Part shown: positions 55,409-63,893 of the stretch, piece by piece
Layout of the letters: every line of letters begins with the position of its first letter
Position numbering within the stretch: position 1 is the stretch's first letter
NCBI RefSeq assembly: GCF_004361835.1
Contig: NZ_SNWD01000002.1
Location: forward strand, 248,001 to 312,000
From: Stakelama pacifica
GTDB taxonomy: Bacteria; Pseudomonadota; Alphaproteobacteria; Sphingomonadales; Sphingomonadaceae
DNA: 64,000 bases
Reading direction: 5' to 3'
Notes under the pieces: model-generated
What the model saw: the letters and a program-made list of their open reading frames with translations, nothing else
What the model was told of the DNA's origin: nothing
Databases searched by the model: none
Program-made: the position numbers and the translations under genes

Positions 55409-55422
55409 AGGAAGCTGGATGA

Positions 55423-55677
55423 GCGGGGCAGCGTGGCTCCGAGCTTGCCTTCGCAATGAACGACCCCATGTAATAGTCCATGTCCGATGGCGCCGAGCGT
55501 ACGATGGACATGCGCATGCTGACCGCAGCGATGGCAATGCGTGCCGATCAGCGCGGTCCCGCAATTGAGGCAGAGGGCGTCCTGCGCGCCCTCGCCTCCC
55601 GCGCCGTGACCTAGCTCCATCGCGCGCCCGACAAGCGCGCCGGTGGCAATATCGCCGGCCGCCATTCCCCCGTCCAT
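55423..55677 (-). pseudogene. Truncated DUF3667 family gene
   Basis: Only the first ~85 codons of a DUF3667 gene remain. They encode the start MDGGMAAGDIATGALVGRAMELG. The four-cysteine zinc ribbon CLNCGTALIGTHCHRCGQ follows, then HRTLGAIGHGLLHGVVH and EGKLGATLP. Family members normally continue for some 200 more residues with several membrane helices; here the frame runs into a REP-like element and the terminator of ftsH. It is divergent from proA, starting 65 bp upstream of it. The longer open frame on this strand that runs on upstream through proA is antisense to proA and not coding. Confidence 0.75.
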
Positions 55678-55741
55678 GAACGGGATCAGTATCACCGGTT
55701 GCTGCGTTGATCGCGTGACCACGAGAGAACAGAGGGAAATT

Positions 55742-57025
55742 ATGAACGCCACTGTAACGACCATGGCCCGCACCGAAGACCCCGAAGCGCTGATCGGCGA
55801 TATGGGTAAGCGCGCACGCGCCGCCGCCAAGAAGCTGGCGACGATGTCGAGCGCGGATAAGGCGAAAGGCCTGATGGCGGCTGCAAAGGCGATCCGCGCC
55901 GATGCGGAGGCGATCAAGGCGGCGAATGCGAAGGACATGGCGAATGGCGAGGCCAAGGGCCTGACCTCCGCAATGCTCGACCGGCTGAAGCTCGACGATG
56001 CGCGGATCGAAGGGACCGCAGCGGGAGTCGAGGCAGTCGCGAAGCTGACTGATCCGGTCGGCGACATCATCTCCGAACACACCCAGCCCAACGGCCTGAA
56101 AATGCGCCGGGTGCGCATTCCGATCGGGGTGATCGGCATCATTTATGAAAGCCGTCCCAATGTGACGGCGGATGCGGGCGCGCTGTGTGTGATGAGCGGC
56201 AATGCAGCGATCCTGCGGGGCGGTTCAGAAGCGATCGAAAGCAACCGCGCGGTCCATGCGGCGCTGGTGCGCGGCTTTAAGGAAGCGGGCCTGCCCGAAG
56301 ATGCGGCGCAGCTGGTCCCCACCACTGATCGTGCGGCAGTCGGCGCGATGCTGAAGGCCGACGGGCTCATCGACATGATCGTCCCGCGCGGCGGCAAGAG
56401 CCTTGTCGCGCGCGTCCAGAGCGAGGCGAAGGTGCCGGTGCTCGCGCATCTCGACGGGATGAACCACACCTATATCGATGCCAAGGCCGACCCCGAAATG
56501 GCGCGCCAGATCGCGGTGAACGCCAAGATGCGGCGCACCGGGGTTTGCGGCGCGATGGAAACGCTGCTGATCGATCGCGGTTTCGGCGAGGCGAAATCGG
56601 TGGTGCAGGCGCTTGCCGATGCCGGATGCGAGATTCGCGGCGATGCAGAGGCGGTGAAGCTGCTCGACACGGCAAAGCCCGCCAATGACGAGGATTGGGA
56701 TACCGAATATCTCGAAGCAATCGTCGCGGTGAAGTTCGTCGATGGCGTCGACGACGCGCTGGAGCATGTCGCCGGGCATTCGTCGGGCCATACCGATGTC
56801 ATCGTCACCAGCGACGAAGCTACTGCCCGAAAATTTATCGACAATGTCGATTCGGCGATCGTGATGTGGAACGCATCCAGCCAGTTCGCCGATGGCGGCG
56901 AGTTCGGGCTGGGCGCGGAGATCGGCATTTCAACCGGGCGCCTGCACGCACGCGGCCCGGTCGCGCTGGAAGGGCTTACCACCTATAAATGGGTGGTATT
57001 GGGATCGGGTCAGACCCGTCCCTGA
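55742..57025 (+). CDS. proA: Gamma-glutamyl phosphate reductase
   Basis: This enzyme catalyses the second step of proline synthesis, reducing gamma-glutamyl phosphate to the semialdehyde. It has 427 residues of the aldehyde dehydrogenase superfamily. Blocks include IPIGVIGIIYESRPNVTADAGAL, ALCVMSGNAAILRGGSEA, DMIVPRGGKSLV and the active-site cysteine in RRTGVCGAMETLLID. The ATG at 55742 has AGAGGGAAATT upstream; the longer open frame runs into the DUF3667 remnant. No proB is adjacent. Confidence 0.96.
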   Translation: MNATVTTMARTEDPEALIGDMGKRARAAAKKLATMSSADKAKGLMAAAKAIRADAEAIKAANAKDMANGEAKGLTSAMLDRLKLDDARIEGTAAGVEAVAKLTDPVGDIISEHTQPNGLKMRRVRIPIGVIGIIYESRPNVTADAGALCVMSGNAAILRGGSEAIESNRAVHAALVRGFKEAGLPEDAAQLVPTTDRAAVGAMLKADGLIDMIVPRGGKSLVARVQSEAKVPVLAHLDGMNHTYIDAKADPEMARQIAVNAKMRRTGVCGAMETLLIDRGFGEAKSVVQALADAGCEIRGDAEAVKLLDTAKPANDEDWDTEYLEAIVAVKFVDGVDDALEHVAGHSSGHTDVIVTSDEATARKFIDNVDSAIVMWNASSQFADGGEFGLGAEIGISTGRLHARGPVALEGLTTYKWVVLGSGQTRP

Positions 57026-57057
57026 CATCCGCGCCACGCGGACAGCACAGACACGAC

Positions 57058-57091
57058 AAGCGGCAGGGGGAGCAGTCCCCTTGCCGCTTTT
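57058..57091 (+). terminator. Intrinsic terminator of proA
   Basis: AAGCGGCAGGGGGA and TCCCCTTGCCGCTT form a long stem with one G-T wobble and a 4-nt loop, ending in TTTT. It starts 32 bp after the proA stop codon. Confidence 0.85.
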
Positions 57092-57162
57092 GCGTTGCGC
57101 CCCCATCTGACGCGACACAAGGGCCCTCCGGCCCCGCCCCACTTTCCAAAAGGGAGCATCCC

Positions 57163-58212
57163 ATGCGCTATAATCAACTTGGCCGTACCGGCCTTCTCGT
57201 TTCCGAGCTTTGCCTCGGCACCATGACCTTTGGCGGGAAGGGGTTTTTCAAGGCAGTGGGGCAGGTCGGGCAGGACGATGCCGACGCGCTGATGCGCCGC
57301 GCGATCGACGCGGGCGTCAATTTCATCGACACTGCCAATGTCTATTCGGAGGGCATGTCGGAAGAGATTACGGGTCAGGCGATCCGCAATCTGGGGCTGC
57401 GGCGCGAGGATGTCGTGCTGGCGACCAAGGTGCTGGGTCCGATGGGCGATGGCCCGAACAGCCGGGGCGCATCGCGCGGGCACATCATGGATCAGGTAAA
57501 GGCCAGTCTGAAGCGGCTGAATACCGATCATATCGATCTGTATCAGATTCACGGTTTCGACCCCCTCACCCCGATCGAAGAAACGCTGCGCGCGCTCGAT
57601 GATCTCGTGCGGGCGGGCGATGTCCGCTATGTCGGCGTGTCGAACTGGGCCGCGTGGCAGATCATGAAGGCGCTGGGCATTTCGGAGCGCGAGGGCCTGT
57701 CGCGGTTCGAAAGCGTGCAGTCCTATTATACGCTGGCGGGGCGCGATCTTGAGCGTGAGATCGTGCCGATGATGCGGTCGGAACAGGTCGGCCTGATGGT
57801 CTGGTCGCCGCTCGCCGGGGGCTATCTGTCCGGCAAATATCGCGGCGATGCGAAGGATGGCCGCCGGGCGGAGTTCGACTTCCCGCCGGTCGATACGAAG
57901 CGCGGCGACAAGGTCCTCGACGCGATGGAGCCGGTTGCGCAGCGGCACGGCGTGTCGATGGCGCGGATCGCGCTTGCCTGGCTGCTCCACCAGCCGCATG
58001 TGACGAGCGTCATCATGGGGGCAAAGCGCATGGATCAGCTGGAGGACAATCTTGCCGCTGCCGAAATCCGGCTTTCGGACGAGGATCTGGCCGCGCTGGA
58101 CAAGGCAAGTCGCCTGCCCAAGGAATATCCCGGCTGGATGATTGAACGGCAGGGCGAATATCGCAGCGGCGGCGGTAAGGCGGGTCAGCCGCCCGCGCCC
58201 GACAAGGACTGA
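57163..58212 (+). CDS. Aldo/keto reductase (YajO/Tas-like)
   Basis: This is an NADPH-dependent aldo/keto reductase of 349 residues, a TIM barrel of the YajO/AKR type. Start-proximal LGRTGLLVSELCLGTMTFGG, NFIDTANVYSEGMSEE with catalytic Asp and Tyr, VVLATKVLG with Lys, and HIDLYQIHGFDPLTPI are the family signatures. The cofactor end reads VIMGAKRMDQLEDNLAAAEIRLS. AAAAGGGAG precedes the ATG at 57163. It precedes nadD by only 7 bp, so it may lead that conserved operon, although its substrate is unknown. Confidence 0.93.
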   Translation: MRYNQLGRTGLLVSELCLGTMTFGGKGFFKAVGQVGQDDADALMRRAIDAGVNFIDTANVYSEGMSEEITGQAIRNLGLRREDVVLATKVLGPMGDGPNSRGASRGHIMDQVKASLKRLNTDHIDLYQIHGFDPLTPIEETLRALDDLVRAGDVRYVGVSNWAAWQIMKALGISEREGLSRFESVQSYYTLAGRDLEREIVPMMRSEQVGLMVWSPLAGGYLSGKYRGDAKDGRRAEFDFPPVDTKRGDKVLDAMEPVAQRHGVSMARIALAWLLHQPHVTSVIMGAKRMDQLEDNLAAAEIRLSDEDLAALDKASRLPKEYPGWMIERQGEYRSGGGKAGQPPAPDKD

Positions 58213-58219
58213 TCGCGGC

Positions 58220-58858
58220 TTGGCATATCGCGCGCGCGCAGCCGCCGCAGCCCGGTCCCGGCGGATCGGGCTGCTCGGCGGATCGTTCAATCCCGCCCAT
58301 CATGCCCATCGTGCCATCTCGCTGGCGGCGATTCGCGCCTTGCAGCTTGACGAAGTGTGGTGGCTGGTGTCGCCCGGCAACCCGTTAAAGGCGAAGGCCG
58401 GCGATATGGCGCCGTTTGCCGCGCGGATGGCCTCTGCCCGGGCGATGGCGAAGCGCGCGCGCATCCGCCCGACCGCAATCGAACGGCGACTGGGCACGCG
58501 CTATACGGTCGATACGCTGCGCAAACTGACCCTTCGCTATCCCGACAAGCGCTTTATCTGGCTGATGGGCGGCGACAATCTCGACCAGTTTCACCGCTGG
58601 CGCGACTGGCGGACCATTGCACGCACCGTTCCGATTGCGGTTATCGCGCGTCCGGGTTATGATCGCCGTGCCCATGCAAGTCCTGCAATGGGTTGGCTGC
58701 GGCGCTTTGTGCGGCCCGCAGGCCAGGCGAAGAGATGGACTGAGTGGAGGTTGCCGGCCCTTGTGCGCTTGCGTTTCCGTCCCGATCCGACTTCGGCGAG
58801 TGCCATTCGCGCCGCCGATCCCGCCTGGCACCGGCGAAATTCGTCGTCCCATGTTTAG
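58220..58858 (+). CDS. nadD: Nicotinate-nucleotide adenylyltransferase
   Basis: This enzyme makes deamido-NAD in the final part of NAD synthesis. It has 212 residues. GLLGGSFNPAHHAHRAIS is the nucleotidyltransferase HxxH signature, and FIWLMGGDNLDQFHRWRDW and the C-terminal SASAIRAADPAW complete the family pattern. I chose the TTG at 58220, 8 bp after the upstream stop codon; this gives a normal NadD length, while the longer open frame overlaps the reductase gene. The next genes rsfS and rlmH follow in the classical order. Confidence 0.92.
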   Translation: MAYRARAAAAARSRRIGLLGGSFNPAHHAHRAISLAAIRALQLDEVWWLVSPGNPLKAKAGDMAPFAARMASARAMAKRARIRPTAIERRLGTRYTVDTLRKLTLRYPDKRFIWLMGGDNLDQFHRWRDWRTIARTVPIAVIARPGYDRRAHASPAMGWLRRFVRPAGQAKRWTEWRLPALVRLRFRPDPTSASAIRAADPAWHRRNSSSHV

Positions 58859-58891
58859 TGCACATTGTTTAGCGAAACCCTAGGAGCAGTC

Positions 58892-59278
58892 TTGGCCGCA
58901 TCTTCCCATGTGACCCCCACGCCCGGCGCAGAAGATGCCGAGGCGCTGCACACGCTCGTTCTCGACTCGCTCGATGCCGATCAGGCAGTCGAGATGATTT
59001 CCATCCCGCTGGCCGGCAAGAGCAGCATCGCCGATCACATGGTGATCGCGTCGGGCAATTCGAGCCGTCAGGTCGCGTCGATGGCAAGTAAATTGTCCGA
59101 AAAGATCAAGGCGCGCTTCGGCCGCAGCCCGCGGGTCGAAGGGCTGCAGACCGCCGACTGGGTGCTGATCGATGCGGGCGATGTCATCGTCCATCTGTTC
59201 CGCCCCGAAGTGCGCACCTTCTACAATCTGGAACGGATGTGGTCGTTCGGCGAGGATTCGCCGGCCGGTAACGCCTGA
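58892..59278 (+). CDS. rsfS: Ribosomal silencing factor RsfS
   Basis: This 128-residue protein binds ribosomal protein L14 and blocks subunit joining when nutrients are low. The conserved pattern is HTLVLDSLDADQAVEMISIPLAGKSSIADHMVIASGNSSRQV followed by ADWVLIDAGDVIVHLFRPEVRTFYNLERMW. The TTG at 58892 has TAGGAGCAGTC directly upstream and is preferred to a TTG at 58865. Confidence 0.93.
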   Translation: MAASSHVTPTPGAEDAEALHTLVLDSLDADQAVEMISIPLAGKSSIADHMVIASGNSSRQVASMASKLSEKIKARFGRSPRVEGLQTADWVLIDAGDVIVHLFRPEVRTFYNLERMWSFGEDSPAGNA

Positions 59279-59297
59279 CCGATCCGCGCGCGCAGCC

Positions 59298-59720
59298 ATG
59301 CAATTGCATATCGTCGCGCGCGGCAAGATCGGCCGCAGCCCGGAAAACGAGATCGTTCAGCGCTATCTGAAGCGAGTCAGCTGGGACACGCGGATTACCG
59401 AGCTGCCTGATAAGGGCGGCAAGGTACCCGCCATGGAGACGCCCGGCCGCCTGATCCTGCTCGACGAAACCGGTCGCGACATGCCCTCGATGGAATTTGC
59501 GCAGATACTGGGCCGCTGGCGCGACGACGGCGTTCGCGAGGCGCGGTTCATGCTGGGTGCCGCCGACGGGTTCGACGATGCGGAGCGGTCTGAGGCCGAT
59601 CTGCTGATCTCGTTCGGGCGGCTGACATGGCCGCATATGCTGGCGCGCGCGATGCTGGCCGAACAATTGTGGCGCGCGGCGAGTATCCTCGCCAACCATC
59701 CCTATCACCGCGAAGGGTGA
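59298..59720 (+). CDS. rlmH: 23S rRNA (pseudouridine-1915-N3)-methyltransferase
   Basis: This is a SPOUT methyltransferase of 140 residues that modifies pseudouridine 1915 in 23S rRNA. MQLHIVARGKIGRSPENEIVQRYLKR at the start, LLDETGRDMPS, FMLGAADGF in place of the usual IGGA pattern, and LTWPHMLARAMLAEQLWRA at the C-terminus are diagnostic. The stop codon overlaps the start codon of the next gene (TGATG). Confidence 0.95.
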   Translation: MQLHIVARGKIGRSPENEIVQRYLKRVSWDTRITELPDKGGKVPAMETPGRLILLDETGRDMPSMEFAQILGRWRDDGVREARFMLGAADGFDDAERSEADLLISFGRLTWPHMLARAMLAEQLWRAASILANHPYHREG

Positions 59721-60910
59721 TGCGGCGCGTGTCGCCGCGACTGGTGGCGGGGGCAGCGCTCGCGCTGATGCTTGGCGGGGGCGCGGCAACGATGCTGCCC
59801 GCGCGCCAGCCCGATTTGCCCGCGCTGCGCGACCGGATGCAGGCGGCACGGCAGGCAGCGGAGATTGCGCGCGACCGGGCGGCGGAGGCGGCGGCTCAGG
59901 CGGACATCGAACAGGATGCGTCGGCGAAGGCGCGCGCCGGGCGAGCGGCAATGGCCGAACGGGTGGCGGCTGCCGAGGCCGATATCCGGGAAGCGAAGGC
60001 GCGCGTGGCGCTGCTTCAGGCGCGGCTCGCGCAGGAGCGCGCGGCGCTGGCGCGGCAGCAGGCGCCGCTTGCCCGGGCAATCGCCGCGCTGCAGTCGATG
60101 GCGCGACGCCCGGTGCTGCTGAGCCTCGCCCAGCCGGGATCGGTCAGCGATGCGGTGCATGTCCGCGCAGCGCTGCAAACGATCCGCCCGGCGATCCTGA
60201 AGCGTACCGAAGCGGCGCGCGCACGGGTTGCGCGAATCGCGGCGCTGCGCGCGCAAGCGGCGCAGGCGGTGGCCGCGCTGAGCCGCAGTCGCGGGCGGCT
60301 GGAGCAGGAACGCGGCGAACTTGCCCGGCTCGAAACGCGGCACCGCGCGCGCGGGGAGCGGCTGGAACAGCGCGCGATGGACGAATCCGACCGGGCGCTC
60401 GCGCTGGGCGAGGATGCCCGCTCGATTGCCGGACGGATCGCGGCGGGGCGAAGCGCGGATGCGACCCGGGCGGAGCTCGCTGCGCTGCCGGGACCGGTAC
60501 CGCGAACCGGCGGGGGCAAGGCGGCAGCGAGCGGGGCAAGCGGTCCTGCCCCCTATCTGCTCCCCGTTTGGGGACGGCTGGAAACCGGGCTCGGCGAATT
60601 GTCGCCGGCCGGGGTGCGGTCGCGCGGGCTGACCTTTGCGGTGAAGCCCGGCGCGCGGGTCATCGCCCCGGCGGCGGGGCGCGCGCGTTATGCGGGGCGG
60701 TTCCGCGCGTTCGGCACGATCCTGATCCTCGATCATGGTGATGGCTGGACGACGCTGATCACCGGGCTGGATCAGCTATGGCCCGTGCGCGGCGATTGGG
60801 TGCAACAGGGACAGGCGCTGGGCAATGCGCCGCAAAGCGGTTCGCCGCACATCACGGTCGAACTGCGCCGGGGCGGTCAGCCGGTCGATATGACCGCGCT
60901 GATGCGATGA
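59720..60910 (+). CDS. EnvC-like murein hydrolase activator
   Basis: This is a 396-residue exported protein. A short hydrophobic N-terminal segment (LVAGAALALMLGGGAA) is followed by a long Ala/Arg-rich coiled coil at about residues 35-240. A C-terminal LytM-like domain is at about 280-396 (RSRGLTFAVKPGARVIAPAAGRARYAGRF and LILDHGDGWTTLITGLDQL). The LytM zinc ligands are not all present: the HxH near the C-terminus is PHITVELRRGG. This matches EnvC, which activates amidases rather than cutting murein itself. It overlaps the rlmH stop and precedes ctpA. Confidence 0.87.
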   Translation: MRRVSPRLVAGAALALMLGGGAATMLPARQPDLPALRDRMQAARQAAEIARDRAAEAAAQADIEQDASAKARAGRAAMAERVAAAEADIREAKARVALLQARLAQERAALARQQAPLARAIAALQSMARRPVLLSLAQPGSVSDAVHVRAALQTIRPAILKRTEAARARVARIAALRAQAAQAVAALSRSRGRLEQERGELARLETRHRARGERLEQRAMDESDRALALGEDARSIAGRIAAGRSADATRAELAALPGPVPRTGGGKAAASGASGPAPYLLPVWGRLETGLGELSPAGVRSRGLTFAVKPGARVIAPAAGRARYAGRFRAFGTILILDHGDGWTTLITGLDQLWPVRGDWVQQGQALGNAPQSGSPHITVELRRGGQPVDMTALMR

Positions 60911-61020
60911 TCCGCACGCTATCGTGTCCCCGCTTCGCAAATCTGCGCTTTGATCCCGCCCCGGAAACAGGGTAGCATGCGCGATAACCCATGTTTCGTC
61001 CTATTCTCGAAAGCGTATCC

Positions 61021-62343
61021 ATGTCCCGTCCGCTTCTGCAGGCCACCGCCATTGTCGGCGCAATGGCGCTTATCCCCGTGTCCACCGGTGCGATGGCGCA
61101 GGTCGATACCAACAGCTATCGCGACCTTGACCTGTTCATGGACGTGTTCAACCGGGTGAAGGCGGATTATGTCGATCCGGTCGACAATAAGACGCTGGTA
61201 AAAGGCGCGATCGACGGGATGCTTGCGGCGCTCGACCCGCATAGCAGCTATGTCGACGAACTGGATTACGACAATCTGCAGATCCAGACGCAGGGCAATT
61301 ATGGCGGGCTTGGCCTGACGGTCACGCAGGAAAACGGCGTGGTGAAGGTGATCGCCCCGACCGAAGACACTCCCGCCGACAAGGCCGGGATCAAATCGGG
61401 CGATTATATCACCCATATCGACGGGAAGCTGATTTACGGCGATACGCTGGATTCTTCGATCGAGAAGATGCGCGGCGAGCCGGGGACGAAGATCACGCTG
61501 ACCATCGTTCGGCCGGGCATGGACAAGCCGCTCGAAAAGACGCTGACGCGCGAAATCATCACCCAGAAGCCGGTCAAATGGGAGGTGAAGGATGGTGTCG
61601 GCATCATCAATATCAACACCTTCTCCGCCTCCACCGGCAAGGATACGCGCGCGGCGATTCTGGCGATCAACAAGTCGCTGGGCCATGCGCCTTTGGGCTA
61701 TGTCGTCGATCTTCGCGAAAATGGCGGCGGCCTGCTCAGCCAGGCGATCGAGGTTTCGGACGTTTTCCTCGACCATGGCGAGATCGTGTCGCAGCGCGGG
61801 CGCGGCAACGATATCGAACGCTATTACGCCGAAAGCGCGGTGCCGGGCGATGTGACCAAGGGCGCGCCGGTGATCGTGCTGGTCGATGCGGGGACCGCTT
61901 CCGCCTCCGAAATCGTCGCGGGCGCGCTGCAGGACCATCACCGCGCACTGGTGATGGGCGTGCGCAGCTTCGGCAAGGGGTCGGTGCAGACGCTGCTGCC
62001 GCTGGGGCCGAAGACCGCGCTTCGCCTGACCACCGCGCGCTATTACACGCCGTCGGGCCGGTCGGTTCAGGAAGGCGGGATCGAGCCCGATCTCGCCGTG
62101 CCGCAGCTTTCGGATGAGGATCTCGACAGCCGTCCGGTATTTCGTGAGGCCGATCTTCGCCGCCATCTGATCAATACGGCGAAGGCGGACAATGCGCTGC
62201 TGGAAGATGATGAAAAGACCGATCCCGCTTTCGACACCAATGCCGAGGCGCTGAAGAAGAAGGGGATCGAGGATTTCCAGCTGAATTATGCGGTACAGAC
62301 GCTCGCGCGGCTCGGCGATGCCCGCACCGCAGCCGCGAAATAA
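61021..62343 (+). CDS. ctpA: Carboxy-terminal processing protease (S41)
   Basis: This periplasmic serine protease of about 440 residues carries a Sec signal (MSRPLLQATAIVGAMALIPVSTGAMA). A PDZ domain is at about residues 90-165 (NYGGLGLTVTQENGVVKVIAPTEDTPADKAGIKSGD). The S41 core has GYVVDLRENGGGLL, the catalytic Ser in VDAGTASASEIVAGALQD, and the Lys in RSFGKGSVQTLLPL. I favour the ATG at 61021 because a GAAAG is suitably placed; an ATG at 60991 would add 10 residues. It is downstream of the EnvC-like gene, a pairing conserved in Alphaproteobacteria. Confidence 0.93.
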   Translation: MSRPLLQATAIVGAMALIPVSTGAMAQVDTNSYRDLDLFMDVFNRVKADYVDPVDNKTLVKGAIDGMLAALDPHSSYVDELDYDNLQIQTQGNYGGLGLTVTQENGVVKVIAPTEDTPADKAGIKSGDYITHIDGKLIYGDTLDSSIEKMRGEPGTKITLTIVRPGMDKPLEKTLTREIITQKPVKWEVKDGVGIININTFSASTGKDTRAAILAINKSLGHAPLGYVVDLRENGGGLLSQAIEVSDVFLDHGEIVSQRGRGNDIERYYAESAVPGDVTKGAPVIVLVDAGTASASEIVAGALQDHHRALVMGVRSFGKGSVQTLLPLGPKTALRLTTARYYTPSGRSVQEGGIEPDLAVPQLSDEDLDSRPVFREADLRRHLINTAKADNALLEDDEKTDPAFDTNAEALKKKGIEDFQLNYAVQTLARLGDARTAAAK

Positions 62344-62349
62344 GCCGCG

Positions 62350-62832
62350 ATGGGGACGAACCCACGGTTTCGCGCCGCGCAATGGCTGGCGCTGCTGCTC
62401 CCCCTCACGCTGATGGCGGGGGCGCTGGGGTCGCAATATATCGGCGGACTGATCCCGTGCGAAATGTGCCAGTGGCAGCGCTGGCCCCATTATGCCGCGA
62501 TTATCGTCGCGCTGCTGTCCTTTGCCTTGCCGAAGGGAGGCAAAGACGCGATCGCGCTGGTCGTGCTGGCAGCGATCCTGATCGCGGCGAGCGGGCTGAT
62601 CGGCGTGTTTCATGCAGGGGTCGAATATAAATGGTGGGACGGCATCACCGCGTGCACCGCGACGTTCCAACCCGGTGCCGACTTTCTGAACGTGATCCAT
62701 GCGCCGATCGTTCGGTGCGACGAGCCGCAATGGACGCTGATGGGCATTTCGCTCGCGGGGTTCAATGCGCTGTTTTCGCTGTGCGGTGCGGCCGCGATCC
62801 TGCTATTGTCAGCCATGAGGAGAAAGGCATGA
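62350..62832 (+). CDS. dsbB: Disulfide bond formation protein B
   Basis: This is a four-helix inner-membrane protein of 160 residues that reoxidises DsbA and passes electrons to ubiquinone. The first cysteine pair is in IPCEMCQWQRWPHY (CxxC after the first helix). The second pair is in ACTATFQPG and PIVRCDEPQW, both in the second periplasmic loop. It starts 6 bp after the ctpA stop and overlaps coq7 by ATGA. Confidence 0.9.
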   Translation: MGTNPRFRAAQWLALLLPLTLMAGALGSQYIGGLIPCEMCQWQRWPHYAAIIVALLSFALPKGGKDAIALVVLAAILIAASGLIGVFHAGVEYKWWDGITACTATFQPGADFLNVIHAPIVRCDEPQWTLMGISLAGFNALFSLCGAAAILLLSAMRRKA

Positions 62833-63365
62833 CTCGCTGGAAACCGGGCGACCGGCGCGAAGCCGTCGCCGATATGATCCGCGTCGATCAGGCAGGCGAA
62901 TTCGGCGCCACGCGCATTTATGGCGGTCAGCTTGCCATCATGTCGGACCGCACCGCCCATGCGGCATCGATCGCGGGCATGGCCGAGCAGGAGGTGCGCC
63001 ACCGCGAATTTTTCGACGCGATGCTGGCGCGGCGCGGGGTGCGGCCGACCGCGCTCCAGCCCTTCTGGCATGTCGCGGGCTATGCGCTGGGTGCGGCAAC
63101 GGCAGCGATCGGCCCGGAAGCGGCGATGGCGTGCACTGCGGCAGTCGAGACCGAAATCGACCGGCATTATGCGCGCCAGCTCGAAACGCTGGGCGACAGC
63201 GATCCCGAATTGTCGGAAGCGGTGGCGCGCTTTCGCAACGAAGAACTCGAACATCGCGATACTGCGCTGGAAGCGGGTGCCGAAAATGCCCCGGCCTATC
63301 CGCTGCTGTCCGGGCTGATCCGGGCGGGATGCCGGGTCGCGATCGGGCTTTCGAAACGAATTTGA
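62829..63365 (+). CDS. coq7: Demethoxyubiquinone hydroxylase COQ7
   Basis: This di-iron hydroxylase of 178 residues performs the last hydroxylation in ubiquinone synthesis. MIRVDQAGEFGATRIYGGQLAI contains the first Glu ligand, and AEQEVRHREFFDAML has a second ExxH motif. VETEIDRHY and NEELEHRDTALE supply the remaining ligands. The ATG overlaps the dsbB stop (ATGA), so translation is coupled. This links ubiquinone supply to the quinone-using DsbB next door. Confidence 0.94.
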   Translation: MTRWKPGDRREAVADMIRVDQAGEFGATRIYGGQLAIMSDRTAHAASIAGMAEQEVRHREFFDAMLARRGVRPTALQPFWHVAGYALGAATAAIGPEAAMACTAAVETEIDRHYARQLETLGDSDPELSEAVARFRNEELEHRDTALEAGAENAPAYPLLSGLIRAGCRVAIGLSKRI

Positions 63366-63410
63366 AGCAATCGGCGGCGCCGATGCGTTGGGCGCATAAG
63401 GAGGATTGAA

Positions 63411-63803
63411 ATGGCGAAATGGCTTATCCCTGCCCTGATCGGCATTGCCGGAGCGGCAGGCATCGCGCCGGCGCATGCGCAGACGCAGAACGGCGTACTG
63501 GTCATCTATGGCGACGATGTGTGTCCGACCGATTCGAACGGCAATGAAATCGTCGTATGTTCGCGTCGCCCGGAAGATGAGCGCTATCGCATCCCCAAAG
63601 AGCTGCGCGACGAGGATGTGCCGCCGCAGCGCGGTAGCTGGGCAACGCGGGTGGATGATGTGCGCAATGCGGGCGAGAATGGCGTGGGCAGCTGTTCGGC
63701 GGTCGGCGCAGGTGGCTTTACCGGCTGCACCGCCCAGATGATCAATCGCGGCAAACAGGAATATCGCCAGCGTCGCGACGCCGCCGACGAAGCCGGGAAG
63801 TGA
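63411..63803 (+). CDS. Small secreted protein of unknown function
   Basis: This 130-residue protein has a clear Sec signal (MAKWLIPALIGIAGAAGIAPAHAQ) and a polar mature part with four cysteines (DVCPTDSNGNEIVVCSRR, GSCSAVG, FTGCTAQMI), which could form two disulfides. I do not recognise a domain; similar short proteins occur in sphingomonads. TAAGGAGGATTGAA is a strong ribosome-binding site for the ATG at 63411. It follows coq7 by 45 bp and ends before a terminator. Confidence 0.82.
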   Translation: MAKWLIPALIGIAGAAGIAPAHAQTQNGVLVIYGDDVCPTDSNGNEIVVCSRRPEDERYRIPKELRDEDVPPQRGSWATRVDDVRNAGENGVGSCSAVGAGGFTGCTAQMINRGKQEYRQRRDAADEAGK

Positions 63804-63811
63804 CCGGAACG

Positions 63812-63847
63812 CGCTATCGGCGGATATGGCTTCGCCGATAGCGTTTA
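63812..63847 (+). terminator. Intrinsic terminator after the small secreted protein gene
   Basis: CGCTATCGGCG and CGCCGATAGCG form a perfect 11-bp stem with a 10-nt loop, followed by TTTAT. It starts 9 bp after the stop codon. Confidence 0.75.
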
Positions 63848-63857
63848 TACACCCGCG

Positions 63858-63886
63858 TTGACAAGTTGGATTTCAGAACATAACAA
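63858..63886 (+). promoter_or_regulatory. Sigma-70-like promoter for the radical SAM gene
   Basis: TTGACA at 63858-63863 and TAACAA at 63881-63886 are separated by 17 bp, and lie just upstream of the ATG at 63894. The -10 box is imperfect. Confidence 0.5.
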
Positions 63887-63893
63887 GAACGGC

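Noticed and set aside
55096..56142. 348-codon minus-strand frame spanning proA, the DUF3667 remnant and ftsH
   Set aside because: Only the part at 55423-55677 resembles a real family; the rest is antisense to proA and ftsH.
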